Assembly: GCA_003151935.1 (NCBI GenBank)
Contig: PLYZ01000097.1
Location: 1 to 44,470, forward strand
Source: Candidatus Dormiibacterota bacterium
GTDB lineage: Bacteria > Chloroflexota > Dormibacteria > Dormibacterales > Dormibacteraceae
Direction of reading: 5' to 3'
DNA length: 44,470 nucleotides
Positions 10,739 through 19,902 of this stretch are shown piece after piece (position 1 is the stretch's first letter; each line of letters starts with the position of its first letter). The position numbers were made by a program, and so were the translations under genes. Below the pieces are notes generated by a model, which saw only the letters and a program-made list of their open reading frames with translations, was not told where the DNA came from and did no database searches.

Positions 10739-11666
10739 TGATGAACTCGATCGCTCCGGGTTGGATTTCGAAGAGCGCGGGAAGGAAGCCGACCGCCTCG
10801 CCGTCAACGTCAAGGCGAACCTTGACCGGCGAGGTGACCGAGATTCGCTTGCCGTAGATCAGCTCGATCTTGGGGTTGCTTTGGTCCAGGTGCTTTCCCT
10901 GCCGGAAGTCGTTCATGCCTCGCATGGTCTCGATCTTGCCTGCGTTCTTCACCAGGATCACGTCGAACACCCCGTCGGTCGGTGACGCCGACGGTGCCAT
11001 CTGCATGCCGCCGCCAAAGAACTGGCAGTTGGCGACGACCACCTGCTGCGCCTTGGGAAGCTCATGCTTGGCGTGGTCGATCTCAACGGTCATCGGCTTG
11101 TTCTTGAATCCGATCAGCGCACGCAACCCGCCGAGCGTGTAAGCGGCGCTGCCAAACCTTTTCGTGCCGTTGCCCATCTGCTGCACGACATCTCCGCCCA
11201 GCCCTGCGTCGGCGATGTTGATGAAATGCCTGACCGCCGTATTGCCGTCGTAGTCCTGGTAGGTGACGCAGCCGGCGTCCAAACGTCTCACCAGCCCCTC
11301 GCTGAGGACCTGGATGGCGGCTTTGGTGTCGAGAGGGATGCGCAGAGTGCGCCGAAAGTCGCCACCCGTTCCCAGCGGCACCATGGCGAGCTTGCTCGCC
11401 GTCGGGATCGGCGCTCCGTTGTGGAAGAAACCGTTGAGGACTTCGTTCAAGGTGCCGTCGCCCCCGACCGCGACAACCACCGGCCGGGACTCACGGACCG
11501 CGTGTGCCGCGATCTCTATCGCGTCGAGCGGCCGCGTCGTCAACACTGTTTCGTAGCGGAGGCCCGTTCCGGGCAGCCAGCTTTCCACCGCCTTCCACTC
11601 GTGTCCAGCCCTACCCGCGCCCGAGGCGGGGTTGACGATGAACAGGACGCCCGGCCGGGTGGCTAT
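10728..11666 (-). CDS. Diacylglycerol/lipid kinase (DagK/YegS family)
   Basis: ATP-dependent lipid kinase of the DAGK catalytic family, 312 residues with the start chosen. The nucleotide-binding elements are FIVNPASGAGR near residue 9 and VVAVGGDGTLNEVLNG, followed by PLGTGGDFRRTL and the C-terminal INIADAGLGG and TDGVFDVILVKN segments. The first ATG, GTG or TTG in frame is at 11588, which would remove the essential NPASGAGR motif. The frame is open upstream only as far as an ATA at 11666, which overlaps the TAG of the preceding gene as ATAG (11663-11666), or a CTG at 11645. I favour ATA because the neighbouring junctions use the same four-base overlap. It probably phosphorylates diacylglycerol or an ether-lipid analogue made by the two upstream flavoproteins; the substrate is inferred. 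Confidence 0.9.
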   Translation of the reverse strand: MATRPGVLFIVNPASGAGRAGHEWKAVESWLPGTGLRYETVLTTRPLDAIEIAAHAVRESRPVVVAVGGDGTLNEVLNGFFHNGAPIPTASKLAMVPLGTGGDFRRTLRIPLDTKAAIQVLSEGLVRRLDAGCVTYQDYDGNTAVRHFINIADAGLGGDVVQQMGNGTKRFGSAAYTLGGLRALIGFKNKPMTVEIDHAKHELPKAQQVVVANCQFFGGGMQMAPSASPTDGVFDVILVKNAGKIETMRGMNDFRQGKHLDQSNPKIELIYGKRISVTSPVKVRLDVDGEAVGFLPALFEIQPGAIEFITPR

Positions 11667-13024
11667 GGTGCGCCCCCCACGGCACGCGGGTTCATGACTC
11701 CCTGCGGGTCAATGCTCTCTTTGATCGACCGCCACACTCTCATCCAACCTCCCATCTCATCCGCGACCCAACGCGCTCTCACCCGCCCGACCCCGTGGTG
11801 ATGGCTGATGGTCGCACCGAGCTCGAGCGCCGTGCTCATCGCGCCCTCCCACGCCCGCATGTAAGCCGAGCGCGCGTCCTGTTCGGTGTCTCCCGAACCG
11901 CCGAAGGTGAAATACGCGCAGCAGCCCTGCTCATAGGCATGACTGAAGTGGCATAACGCGAGTCCGCCAACGGCTATTGCGGACTTGACCCTCGTGTGAA
12001 GCTCTTGAAGCACGGTCCAGGGTCCGGCCAGCTCGATCGTGTCCAGGTAGGAGCCGGGCGGCTCGAGAAAGGATTTCAGCCGCTCGGCGGAGAGATCGAA
12101 GCGGTGCCTCTGCCAGCGCAGCCATGGATCCTCCCCAAGATCGCCGGCCGCGGCGGCGAAGCCGCGCACCGCGTCGGCTTCGGCCCGGGCGACAGCGGCA
12201 ACGCCGGCGTTCGCGACCACGAGCAGGCAGCCGCCGATGGCCAGGTCGTATCCATTGAAGGCTGTGTCTTCGGCGTCATAGAGGCGCATCACCAGGGGCC
12301 TCATGCCGGACTGCATGATCGCGCGCATGGCCTCGAGGCCGGTTGCCAGGTCGGGAAACCCGTAGCCTCGGCCAACGACCGATTCGGGCAGCCGGTGCAC
12401 TCGCAACACCGCGCCGAGGACCACGCCCAGGGCGCCTTCCGAGCCTAGCCACAGCTGGTGCAGCGCGGGACCGATAGCCGATCGGGGCCCAGGCCTTGGA
12501 GCGGCGAAGGTGCCATCGGGCAGCACCACCGCAAGTCCGAGCACCATGTCCTCGACGCTGCCGTACCGGCTGGACTCCTGGCCAGAGGAGCGGGTAGAGA
12601 TGAGACCACCTACGGTCGTGCCCGGGAGCGAGCTTGGGAAGTGGCCCAGGGTCAGGCCGCGTTCGTTCAGGTGCTTCTCGAGCACGAGTCCGTTGACCCC
12701 CGATTCGCACCGGCAGGTCAGGTTCATCTCGTCGACCTCGAGGATCCGGTCGAACGAGCTCATGTCGAGCACTAGCTCGCCAGCCCGCGGGGAGAGCGCG
12801 CCGCAGACGCCGGTGGCGCCCCCCATTGGCGTCACCGCCACGCCGTTGGCGCCGGCCCACCGGAGGATGGCAACCACCTGCTCGCGGCCGGACGGTCGCG
12901 CGACGAGCACCCGAGGCGGCGGGCTGCCCGCCCGTTCTTCCATGATGGCCAGCGGCCACAGGTCTCGGATCGGGCGCTCGTCGAGGGCAGCGCCCCCAAC
13001 GATCTTTTCGAGCTCCGTTCTCAT
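11663..13024 (-). CDS. FAD-linked oxidase resembling alkyldihydroxyacetonephosphate synthase
   Basis: VAO/PCMH-type flavoprotein of 453 residues, with an FAD_binding_4 domain followed by an FAD-oxidase C domain. PMGGATGVCGAL and the STRSSGQESSRYGSVEDMVLG region bind FAD. The C-terminal ISHHHGVGRVRARW motif is characteristic of alkylglycerone-phosphate synthases (AGPS) rather than of typical GlcD, where the His cluster is less complete. AGPS swaps the acyl chain of acyl-DHAP for a fatty alcohol in ether-lipid synthesis. The ATG at 13024 overlaps the TGA of the GlpB-like gene (13021-13024). The downstream neighbour is a lipid kinase. An AGPS-like flavoprotein next to a diacylglycerol kinase is also the arrangement of Rv2251-Rv2252 in Mycobacterium tuberculosis. 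A glycolate- or lactate-type oxidase is the alternative. Confidence 0.85.
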   Translation of the reverse strand: MRTELEKIVGGAALDERPIRDLWPLAIMEERAGSPPPRVLVARPSGREQVVAILRWAGANGVAVTPMGGATGVCGALSPRAGELVLDMSSFDRILEVDEMNLTCRCESGVNGLVLEKHLNERGLTLGHFPSSLPGTTVGGLISTRSSGQESSRYGSVEDMVLGLAVVLPDGTFAAPRPGPRSAIGPALHQLWLGSEGALGVVLGAVLRVHRLPESVVGRGYGFPDLATGLEAMRAIMQSGMRPLVMRLYDAEDTAFNGYDLAIGGCLLVVANAGVAAVARAEADAVRGFAAAAGDLGEDPWLRWQRHRFDLSAERLKSFLEPPGSYLDTIELAGPWTVLQELHTRVKSAIAVGGLALCHFSHAYEQGCCAYFTFGGSGDTEQDARSAYMRAWEGAMSTALELGATISHHHGVGRVRARWVADEMGGWMRVWRSIKESIDPQGVMNPRAVGGAP

Positions 13025-14154
13025 GCGCTCTGTTTCGCGGCGAAGCGGCCCGCCAGCCAGCCGGTGAGGATCGGGACCCCGAATCCGCAAGGACCGCTGT
13101 AGTCGTATCCGCCCAGCACGGCGCCGGCGGCGTAGAGGTTGTCGTAGATGCCATGCCCGTCGCCGTCCAGCGGATGCAGCCATCTGTCGGTCGCGAGTCC
13201 AGCGCGCAGCTCCGCAGCGGGGTCGAGGTACTGCATGTGCTGGAGGCGAGTGCCCAAGCGCGCGACCGGGCTGCCGTCGTGAAACACGCCGAGGTTCAAC
13301 AGCGGTTCGGCGGCCACGCGTCCTCCCACAATCCCACCCCCGATGTGACGGCCGGTGGCAAGCACGAACGCGTCTGCGCGAAAGGTCCGTTCGGCGGCCT
13401 TCGCAGAAATGACGCGGCCGCGTGCCGTTTCGAAGGAAGAGATTTCTGCGCGCAACGTACTGTGTGCTATCGCCTGCTGCAGGCGCCACCCGTGTGGTGA
13501 TGGTGGCGAGGCGAGCAGCTCGAAACCGTCCTGTGGCAGATTGGTGAACCCCGGTGGATACGCGATCGCGTTCGAACGCGAGCGAGACGGCAGCGGCGCC
13601 CTTCGTCCGTAAAGGTCTGTCAGCGAAGGGGCCGGAGGCAGATCCGGGATGCTGACCTCTTCCGGAAAAGCTTCGATGCCATGGAGCTCGTTGAGCGCCA
13701 GGGCCGTCGACGCCGCGTCATAGTCACCGATCTCCTTCACGCCGATGACCGCCACACGCTTGCCGCTAAGTGCGCGCAGCTCGCCGCCTGCGACAGAGGC
13801 CGGCACTACGTTGCCGGCCCTGGCGACGCCATGGATGTCCGCATACAGCCCGCGTGTCCGCCACGTGCCGGCGAGCTTGAGCCCTTCCTTCTCGAGGGCC
13901 AGCTGGAGGGTATGAATCGCGGTGTCGAGCTCGGTCGCCAGGCGAACGGAGTCGAGGCCCAGCCTCGTGATCGGATGGTGAGGCTGGCGCTGGAGAATCC
14001 CATCCAGGTCGTCGATCACCTCCATCGCGCCGGCGTAGAGCGCCGTCGCGCCTGGTGCTCGCGCGACCAGCGTGACGTCGGCCCCATCGCGGCGAGCGGC
14101 CATCGCTGCGCAGTAACCCGCGATCCCTCCACCGATCACCAGGACCGTTGTCAC
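13021..14154 (-). CDS. glpB: Glycerol-3-phosphate dehydrogenase subunit B-like flavoprotein
   Basis: FAD protein of 377 residues resembling GlpB of the anaerobic glycerol-3-phosphate dehydrogenase. The dinucleotide loop GGGIAGYCAA starts at residue 8. The C-terminal signature includes NLYAAGAVLGGYDY and GPCGFGVPILTGWLAGR. GlpB normally works with GlpA and GlpC to oxidise glycerol-3-phosphate to DHAP; neither partner is in this window. The GTG start at 14154 overlaps the ribF TGA (14151-14154), and the TGA overlaps the ATG of the AGPS-like gene. This tight coupling suggests joint work on glycerol-phosphate or DHAP for lipid synthesis, which is inference. It may alternatively be an uncharacterised FAD oxidoreductase of the same fold. 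Confidence 0.85.
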   Translation of the reverse strand: MTTVLVIGGGIAGYCAAMAARRDGADVTLVARAPGATALYAGAMEVIDDLDGILQRQPHHPITRLGLDSVRLATELDTAIHTLQLALEKEGLKLAGTWRTRGLYADIHGVARAGNVVPASVAGGELRALSGKRVAVIGVKEIGDYDAASTALALNELHGIEAFPEEVSIPDLPPAPSLTDLYGRRAPLPSRSRSNAIAYPPGFTNLPQDGFELLASPPSPHGWRLQQAIAHSTLRAEISSFETARGRVISAKAAERTFRADAFVLATGRHIGGGIVGGRVAAEPLLNLGVFHDGSPVARLGTRLQHMQYLDPAAELRAGLATDRWLHPLDGDGHGIYDNLYAAGAVLGGYDYSGPCGFGVPILTGWLAGRFAAKQSA

Positions 14155-15056
14155 CGACTGACCGCCCGGCGTGTGTCGGCGACGTCCTGGTGCAGCTGCC
14201 GCACAAGCTCATCGGTGCTCGGAAACTTGATGTCCGGGTGCAGGTAGCGCACAAAGCGGAGCTCGAGACGTCTTTGGTACAGGTCGCCCTCGAAGTCCAG
14301 CAGGAACGCTTCGACTCGAAGCTGCGTGCCGCCGAACGTCGGTCGGTAGCCGACCGAGAGCGCCGCGATGAAATCGCCTTCGGGTGCCCGCGCCCTGCCC
14401 GCATACGCTCCGAGAGCGGGGATCAGCTTGTTGGGCTCGACCCCGATGTTCGCCGTCGGGAATCCAAGCTGGCGCCCCACCCGCTCCCCCGCCTCGACCG
14501 GGCCGGCCATCGAGTACTCGCGTCCGAGCAGCCGGTTTGCGTGTTCGATCTCACCGGCGGTGATGAGGCGGCGCACTTCTGAGCTGTGCAGGTCGTGGCC
14601 ATCGATCTGGAACGGCGAAACGACCTCGACCGTGTGACCGTGCTCGAGGAGCCAGTGGGCGCTGCCCGTCCGGCCACGCCCGAAGGCGAAGTCGTACCCA
14701 ATCACCCACCGCCGAAGCTCCATCACCGTCGCGAGCCGGTCTACGAATTCCTGCGGAGACAGCGAGGCCAGCTCCCGGTCGAAGCGCAGCACTATGGCGT
14801 GCTCGACGCCCGCCGCCTCGAGCAGAGCGAGCTTCTCCTGCAATGTGGTGATCGTCTGCGGGCAGTTGGCCGGATCCAGGACGCAGCGTGGATGCGGCTC
14901 GAACGTGATCAGCGCGGGCTGCACCTCCAGGTCCTTTGCCGAAGCGATCACGTGCCCGATCACGTCGAGGTGTCCGAGGTGGACTCCGTCGAAGCTGCCG
15001 ATCGTGAGCGCCACGGGCCCGATCGGGCTCGCGGGAAGTCCCAGATGGACTTTCAG
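14151..15056 (-). CDS. ribF: Bifunctional riboflavin kinase / FAD synthetase
   Basis: Makes FMN from riboflavin and FAD from FMN in the cytoplasm. The adenylyltransferase half begins with GSFDGVHLGH at residues 20-29 and contains TFEPHPRCVL, the YDFAFGRGRTGS region and SSEVRRLI. The kinase half shows GRQLGFPTANI and the C-terminal flavokinase fold. Length is 301 residues with the start chosen. No ATG, GTG or TTG lies before the conserved N-terminus except a GTG only five codons before GSFDG. A CTG at 15056 gives the usual M-K-V-H-L-G-L beginning and is preceded by GGGAGG at 15063-15068 with 6-base spacing, so CTG is the likely start. Downstream it is coupled to glpB, whose product and the next flavoprotein need the FAD made here. 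Confidence 0.95.
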   Translation of the reverse strand: MKVHLGLPASPIGPVALTIGSFDGVHLGHLDVIGHVIASAKDLEVQPALITFEPHPRCVLDPANCPQTITTLQEKLALLEAAGVEHAIVLRFDRELASLSPQEFVDRLATVMELRRWVIGYDFAFGRGRTGSAHWLLEHGHTVEVVSPFQIDGHDLHSSEVRRLITAGEIEHANRLLGREYSMAGPVEAGERVGRQLGFPTANIGVEPNKLIPALGAYAGRARAPEGDFIAALSVGYRPTFGGTQLRVEAFLLDFEGDLYQRRLELRFVRYLHPDIKFPSTDELVRQLHQDVADTRRAVSR

Positions 15057-15069
15057 ATCAGCCCTCCCT

Positions 15070-16041
15070 TCAGGTGAGCACCTTCTCTGGGACGAACGTC
15101 CGCCGCAGCGGATCGGCATGGCCCAGCGCGACGAGGCGGCCCGTCAAATCGTGGGCTCGGATCAACCCGGGTCCCGGCTCCGGAAGGACGCGCACGGCAC
15201 GCCCCTGCCTGACCATCGCCTCCTGCTCGACGTTGAGCTTGACCCGCTCCATGTGCGGCAGTATGACTTCGGCTGGAAGCAGCCGGTCGCGCACCTCGTC
15301 GGCCGTGGTCAGCTCGGTGGAAGGAACGGCCGCGTCGATCGCCAGGCCTCCGTACGCGGTCCGGACCAGCCGCCCGAGATAGCCGCCCACGCCCAGCTGG
15401 CGGCCGAGGTCGCGGGCGATGGAACGGAGATAGGTCCCGCTTCCACAGCGGACCTCGATCCGGGCGACGGCGTTCGCACCCGGTGTGAACTCGAGCAGCC
15501 GGGTTTCGTAGACCTCTACCTCCCGAGCCCTGGGCCGGGGTTCCTCGCCGCGTCGCGCGAGCTTGTAGGCGCGCTTGCCGTCCACCTTGACCGCCGAGAA
15601 CGCAGGGGGTTCCTGGAGAATGCGGCCGGAGAACGCGGACAGGGCCTCGAGCACGCCGTCCGCGCTCAGCCCGCTGGGGTCGCCGACCGCCTCGCGCTCC
15701 GCCTCCGCATCGTCGGTAGCCGTGGTGTAGCCCAGGTGGATGTCGGCCACGTAGGTCTTCGGCAGGCGCAGCGCGAACTCGGCGAGTCGTGTCGCCGATT
15801 CGAAAAGGATGGGCAGGACGCCTGTGGCGAGCGGATCGAGCGTGCCCGCGTGGCCGACGCGATGGGCGCCGGTCAGCCGGCGGAGGCGGTTGACGACGGC
15901 AAATGACGTCTCCCCTGCCGCCTTGTCGACATTGAGAACTCCGGACGGAAACTGAGGTAGGGCCCGCCGAGCCGTCCGGGCATCTGCGGCCTGGATGCGG
16001 CCGATCCGGTCGTTGCCAATTGCGCTCCGGTCTTCGAGCAT
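15070..16041 (-). CDS. truB: tRNA pseudouridine-55 synthase
   Basis: Isomerises U55 of the tRNA T-loop. The catalytic motif GHAGTLDPLATGVL places the nucleophilic Asp at residue 69. Other family marks are KTYVADIHLGYTTATDD, EPPAFSAVKVDGKRAY and RCGSGTYLRSIARDLG, and a PUA-like tail is present. Length is 323 residues, slightly long at the N-terminus: about 30 residues precede the usual GVLNVDK beginning. ATG at 16041 is the only standard start after an in-frame TAG. That ATG lies inside a small GCATC/GATGC stem, and a near-identical 20-base copy of this start region occurs between rsmI and metG. The stop is 13 bases before the ribF CTG start. Confidence 0.94.
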   Translation of the reverse strand: MLEDRSAIGNDRIGRIQAADARTARRALPQFPSGVLNVDKAAGETSFAVVNRLRRLTGAHRVGHAGTLDPLATGVLPILFESATRLAEFALRLPKTYVADIHLGYTTATDDAEAEREAVGDPSGLSADGVLEALSAFSGRILQEPPAFSAVKVDGKRAYKLARRGEEPRPRAREVEVYETRLLEFTPGANAVARIEVRCGSGTYLRSIARDLGRQLGVGGYLGRLVRTAYGGLAIDAAVPSTELTTADEVRDRLLPAEVILPHMERVKLNVEQEAMVRQGRAVRVLPEPGPGLIRAHDLTGRLVALGHADPLRRTFVPEKVLT

Positions 16042-16135
16042 CTACGCGATGCGCTCCGGTCCGGTGCTCGTGGCGCCTACGGCTCGGATCGCCCCAGGTC
16101 GCATCTGCTCCGGCCGATCGACGGGCCCTCCCTCG
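16042..16135 (-). other. DHH gene to truB gap
   Basis: Ninety-four bases between the DHH phosphoesterase stop and the truB start. I see no clear terminator. The truB-proximal end carries GGAG and the GCATC/GATGC stem shared with the rsmI-metG gap. Confidence 0.5.
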
Positions 16136-17137
16136 CTATTGGTCGGACGAGGCGGCAAGAATTGCCTCCTTGCCCGCCGCCAGCACCATCTTCACCGTCT
16201 CGTCCATCGGCCTCGCGATCTCGGCCCCGGCGGCGCGAATATGTCCGCCGCCTCCGAACGTGGCGCAGAGCGCTGCGGCATCCACCGGACCGCGACTGCG
16301 CACGCTGATCTTGGTGAGCGAGTCGTTCACTTCCTTGAAGAGGATGGCCAGCTCGAGCCCGGCGATGCTGTTGAGCGTGTCGATGATGCCCTCGGATTCG
16401 GCCATCACGGCGTTCGCCTCTTTCAGCATCCGCCGCGAGACCTTGGCCCAGGCAAGCTTGCCTTCGAGCTCCACCCGCATCGTGGCGAGGGCGAGGCCGC
16501 TCAGCTTCAGCGTGGTCTCCGGCCGCATCTTGTAGACCATCGTCGCGATGCGGCCGGGGTCCGCACCCAGGCGGGCGAGCCGGGCGGCGTCGTCCAGCGC
16601 GCGGGGCGTCGTGTTCTCGTGCCGGAAGCCGCCCGTGTCCGTGAGCAGCGCAACGTAGAGGTTGGAGGCAATCGTGCGGGTGATCGGGTAACCGAAGTGA
16701 TCGAGCATTTCCATCACCATCTGTCCTACCGCCGAGGCGTCGGCGTCGATGATGTTCACGTCGCCAAAGCGCGAATTCGACGGGTGGTGGTCGACGTTGA
16801 CGATGGTGGCGTGCGACGCGATCCGCTTGACGCTCTCGCCCGAGCGTTCGAGGTTCCCCGAATCGAAGAAGAACACCAGCTGCGGGTCCACGCCGTGCGG
16901 AGGCTCCTCCCGTACCTCAGCGAACCCGGGTAGGAAGCCGTACATCTCCGGCAGAGGCGGCGGGATGAGCACCCAGACGTCCTTGCCCGCCGTTCGCAAA
17001 GCCTCGGCGAACGCGAGGCTGCAGCCGAGCGTGTCGCCGTCGGCGTCCTTGTGACCGAAGATCAGGATCTCCTGGTTGGCCTCGATGAGCTCCTTGATCT
17101 CGTCGTAGATGTGCGGTGTCTTCTTAGGAGTGGCTAC
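16136..17137 (-). CDS. nrnA: DHH/DHHA1 phosphoesterase (NrnA-like oligoribonuclease / pAp phosphatase)
   Basis: Manganese-dependent phosphoesterase that finishes RNA decay by cleaving nanoRNAs and dephosphorylates pAp. Motifs are GHKDADGD at 28-35, FFDSGN near 90-95, VNVDHHPSNSRFG with the DHH at 116-118, and the DHHA1 loop GGGGHIRAAGAEI. Length is 333 residues with the start chosen, normal for NrnA. The first TTG in frame (16999) would delete the metal-binding GHKDADGD. Upstream the frame offers only GTA at 17137, placed 7 bases after an AAGGAGG Shine-Dalgarno and overlapping the rbfA stop as GTAG, or an ATC at 17110. GTA is best supported by position, though it is a very unusual start codon. 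The gene sits between rbfA and truB, the usual place. Confidence 0.92.
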   Translation of the reverse strand, partial: VATPKKTPHIYDEIKELIEANQEILIFGHKDADGDTLGCSLAFAEALRTAGKDVWVLIPPPLPEMYGFLPGFAEVREEPPHGVDPQLVFFFDSGNLERSGESVKRIASHATIVNVDHHPSNSRFGDVNIIDADASAVGQMVMEMLDHFGYPITRTIASNLYVALLTDTGGFRHENTTPRALDDAARLARLGADPGRIATMVYKMRPETTLKLSGLALATMRVELEGKLAWAKVSRRMLKEANAVMAESEGIIDTLNSIAGLELAILFKEVNDSLTKISVRSRGPVDAAALCATFGGGGHIRAAGAEIARPMDETVKMVLAAGKEAILAASSDQ

Positions 17138-17514
17138 GAGCTCTCCTCCTTCTCGCCAACGACACCGTCCTGCGGCAGCACCTCTTTCAGCAGCTCGGAG
17201 ATGTGGACGGCGTATTCGATCGAGGAGTCCAGCTCGAAACGAAGCTCAGGTGAGAACTTGAGGTTCTGCAGTCGGCGTCCGAGCTCGTGACGGATCAGTC
17301 CCTTCGCGGACTCGAGGCCCTTGATGGATGCCTTCTGCTGCTCCGGAGTTCCCAACACGCTGACGCGCACGCGCGCCTGTCTCAGGTCAGGCGCCATGCG
17401 AACGCCGGTAATGCTCACGAACCCGATCCTCGGGTCTTTGAGCTCGCGCCGAATGATCGACATGATCTCCTCACGAACTTGCTCCCCCACTTGATCCGCG
17501 CGGTAGCTGGTCAT
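17134..17514 (-). CDS. rbfA: 30S ribosome-binding factor A
   Basis: RbfA, 126 residues, is a KH-type assembly factor that binds immature 30S subunits and helps 16S rRNA 5' maturation and cold growth. Recognised by VGEQVREEIMSIIRRELKDPRIGFVSITGVRM and the following ARVRVSVLG strand. The ATG at 17514 is preceded by GGAGG with 5-base spacing. The open frame continues upstream into infB but that part is out of family. It lies 28 bases after infB. Its end (GEKEESS) provides, as DNA, the Shine-Dalgarno for the next gene, so the two are tightly coupled. Confidence 0.95.
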   Translation of the reverse strand: MTSYRADQVGEQVREEIMSIIRRELKDPRIGFVSITGVRMAPDLRQARVRVSVLGTPEQQKASIKGLESAKGLIRHELGRRLQNLKFSPELRFELDSSIEYAVHISELLKEVLPQDGVVGEKEESS

Positions 17515-17542
17515 CACGACCTCCGCAGTCAGCAACGAATGA

Positions 17543-19525
17543 CTAGATTTCTTCCCGTTCGAGACGGAATGTCTCCATCGTGTCGCCAGGCAGGAACGCC
17601 TCGTAGCCCTCGACGGCGATTCCGCATTCCTGCCCCGCGGGCATCTCTCGAACGTCTTCCTTGAAGTGCTTGAGCGAGCTGATCCTGCCTTCGTAGATCT
17701 GCTCCTTGCCCCGCTGCAGCTTGACCCAGCCTCCGCGGCTGATCTTGCCCTCCAGCACCCGGCTGCCGGCGATGACTCCGAGTCGAGGGATCTTGATCGG
17801 GGTGATGACCTCGACCCTTCCCTCGTGGATCTGGCGATAGGTCGGCTCACGCAAGCCCTTGGCCGCGCGCTCGACGTCCTCCGTCAGCTTGTAGATGACG
17901 TCGTAGTAGCGCACCTCGACCTTCGCTCGCTCCGCCGCCGCGGTCGACGCGGGAGTCGGCTTGAGGTTGAAGCACACGATGATCGCATTCGATACGCTGG
18001 CGAGCAGCAGGTCGGAGTCGCTGACCGCGCCGATTCCCTGCCCGACCACCTTGATCGCGACCACCGGATCTTCGATCTTCTGCAGTGCGCTGAGCACTGC
18101 TTCCAGAGTGCCTTGAGCGTCCGCCTTCACGACGAGGCTGAGCTCTTTGACCTCGCCCTCCTTGGCCCTGCGCGCAAGCTCCTCCAGAGTGATGCGAGGC
18201 GCGAAGTCCCTGGCCGCCTCCTGGGTTCGCTTCTCCGACAGCTTGGTCAGAGCGATCTGGCGTGCGACCTTTTCCGAGCCCACCACCTGGAAGATGTCGC
18301 CGGCTTGCGGCACCTCGCTCATACCTGACACGACCACGGGGGTCGCGGGCGGAGCTTCGGTGACGCTGCGCTCGAGGTCGTCAGCCAGGGCCCGCACACG
18401 GCCGTAGATGTGACCACACACGAAGTCGTCGCCGACCTTCAGCGTTCCGGCCTGGACCAGCACCGTGGCAACCGGGCCGCGACCACGCTCGAGGTGAGCG
18501 TCGACGATGGTGCCGATCGCGTTGCGATCTGGGTTGGCCTTGAGCTCGAGGATGTCCGTGGACAGGACGATGGTCGTGAGCAGGTCGTCGATGCCCTGGC
18601 CGGTTTTGGCGCTGAGGTGCACGCACTCGTGCTCGCCGCCGTAATGGCGCGTCACGATGCCTTGCGTCGCGAGCTCCTGGTGCACGCGGTCGGGGTTGGC
18701 GCCTTCCTTGTCGATCTTGTTGATGGCGACGATGATGGGCACCTTCGCGGCACGCGCGTGGTGGATCGCCTCGATCGTCTGCGGCATGACACCGTCATCG
18801 GCCGCAACCACGAGGACGACTATATCGGTGACCTGCGCTCCACGGGCGCGCATGGCGGTGAAGGCCTCGTGGCCGGGCGTATCGATGAACACCACCGGAT
18901 GTCCATCGGCCGTCTCGATTTTGTAAGCGCCGATTCTCTGGGTGATCCCGCCGGCCTCGCCCGCGGCGACACGAGTCTTGCGGATGGCGTCGAGAATCGA
19001 CGTCTTGCCGTGGTCGACGTGTCCGAGCACGGTGACGATTGGCGGCCGCACGACGAGCTTGGTCGGGTCCTCGTTGGCGATCGAGAAGAGCTCCTCGCGC
19101 GACGTGGTCACCACGTCGCCCTGGCCCGCCGCCGATTCGACCGCGACCACGTCCTCGCTCAACACCGGGTCAACTGTGTACCCGAACTCGTCGGCGACGA
19201 TCTCCGCCGTTCCGAAGTCGATCACCTGATTGATGGTGGCGAAGATCTTGGAGGTCATGAGCTTCTTGATCACCTCGACCGGGCTCACGCTGAGCTTCTC
19301 CGCGAGGTCCTTCACCGAGAGCGTCGGGGGTAGGACGACCCGGCGGTCGCCGTTGGCTTCGACCTTCACGGCGACCGAGGATGGCTTGAAGGCGGAACGG
19401 GCGGCCTCGATGGCTCCGGGCGCCAGGGGCGCGGCGGCATTGCGCGTCAGCCTTCGCTGCTGGAGAAAGTTCACCAGCTCTTTCTGGCTGATGCCAAGTT
19501 CGCGTGCGAGTTCGTGTGCCTTCAT
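17543..19525 (-). CDS. infB: Translation initiation factor IF-2
   Basis: GTPase that brings fMet-tRNA to the 30S subunit and promotes subunit joining. Length 660 residues, a short form with a small N-terminal domain. An IF2_N motif ([21 protein letters not shown]) begins the protein and a second follows near residue 70. The G domain shows G1 GHVDHGKT at 168-175, DTPGHEAF near 215-222, and NKID at 269-272. Domains II-IV follow, including the C-terminal fMet-binding barrel. The ATG at 19525 has a CATAAT box 12 bases upstream (19538-19543), suggesting an internal promoter with a very short leader. It lies in the nusA-ylxR-infB-rbfA order. Confidence 0.97.
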   Translation of the reverse strand: MKAHELARELGISQKELVNFLQQRRLTRNAAAPLAPGAIEAARSAFKPSSVAVKVEANGDRRVVLPPTLSVKDLAEKLSVSPVEVIKKLMTSKIFATINQVIDFGTAEIVADEFGYTVDPVLSEDVVAVESAAGQGDVVTTSREELFSIANEDPTKLVVRPPIVTVLGHVDHGKTSILDAIRKTRVAAGEAGGITQRIGAYKIETADGHPVVFIDTPGHEAFTAMRARGAQVTDIVVLVVAADDGVMPQTIEAIHHARAAKVPIIVAINKIDKEGANPDRVHQELATQGIVTRHYGGEHECVHLSAKTGQGIDDLLTTIVLSTDILELKANPDRNAIGTIVDAHLERGRGPVATVLVQAGTLKVGDDFVCGHIYGRVRALADDLERSVTEAPPATPVVVSGMSEVPQAGDIFQVVGSEKVARQIALTKLSEKRTQEAARDFAPRITLEELARRAKEGEVKELSLVVKADAQGTLEAVLSALQKIEDPVVAIKVVGQGIGAVSDSDLLLASVSNAIIVCFNLKPTPASTAAAERAKVEVRYYDVIYKLTEDVERAAKGLREPTYRQIHEGRVEVITPIKIPRLGVIAGSRVLEGKISRGGWVKLQRGKEQIYEGRISSLKHFKEDVREMPAGQECGIAVEGYEAFLPGDTMETFRLEREEI

Positions 19526-19647
19526 GTCGGACTAATGATTATGCCGCCCCCGCCCAATTCGAAACCTGAGCCGCCTCCTGGCGCGGAACAGGGTTGTGCC
19601 CCCCCACCGGCGCTTCGCGCCACCTTCACGGCGAGCGGGGAGGTCAC
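19526..19647 (-). other. ylxR-infB gap with hairpin and possible infB promoter
   Basis: 122 bases without a gene. It holds a perfect GGCGC-TTC-GCGCC hairpin (19610-19622) and a CATAAT box 12 bases before the infB ATG. The stretch from CCCCACC to GCGGGGAGG resembles a shorter, degenerate member of the hairpin family at 37905 and 44099. Confidence 0.45.
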
Positions 19648-19902
19648 TCATTTAACTAGTTCAGACCATAGCTCCGGCTGAATCGTGGTCCTTAGCGCAC
19701 GGTCCAGCGCTCGCCGTTTTCGCGCCAGCTCGATGCACGCTGGGTCGTCGTGCAGGTATGCGCCGCGTCCCGTGGCGCGCCCGGTCGAGTCGACCATGGC
19801 GCCGCCTTCCGCCCTGCGCACGATGCGGATCAGACCGCGCTTCCCCGCCTCCCCACGGCAGCCCATACACGTCCGCGCGGGTTCACGGAGCGGTTTCGTC
19901 AT
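19648..19902 (-). CDS. ylxR: YlxR family RNA-binding protein
   Basis: Small protein of 84 residues in the YlxR (DUF448) family, normally found between nusA and infB as here. The hallmark ARTCMGCR lies at residues 9-16, followed by RGLIRIVR and the GRGAYLHDDPACIELA stretch. Family members bind RNA and have been linked to rnpB regulation and nucleoid association in other bacteria; the role here is not established. The ATG at 19902 lies inside the 3' end of nusA, giving a 20-base overlap and probable coupling. Confidence 0.93.
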   Translation of the reverse strand: MTKPLREPARTCMGCRGEAGKRGLIRIVRRAEGGAMVDSTGRATGRGAYLHDDPACIELARKRRALDRALRTTIQPELWSELVK

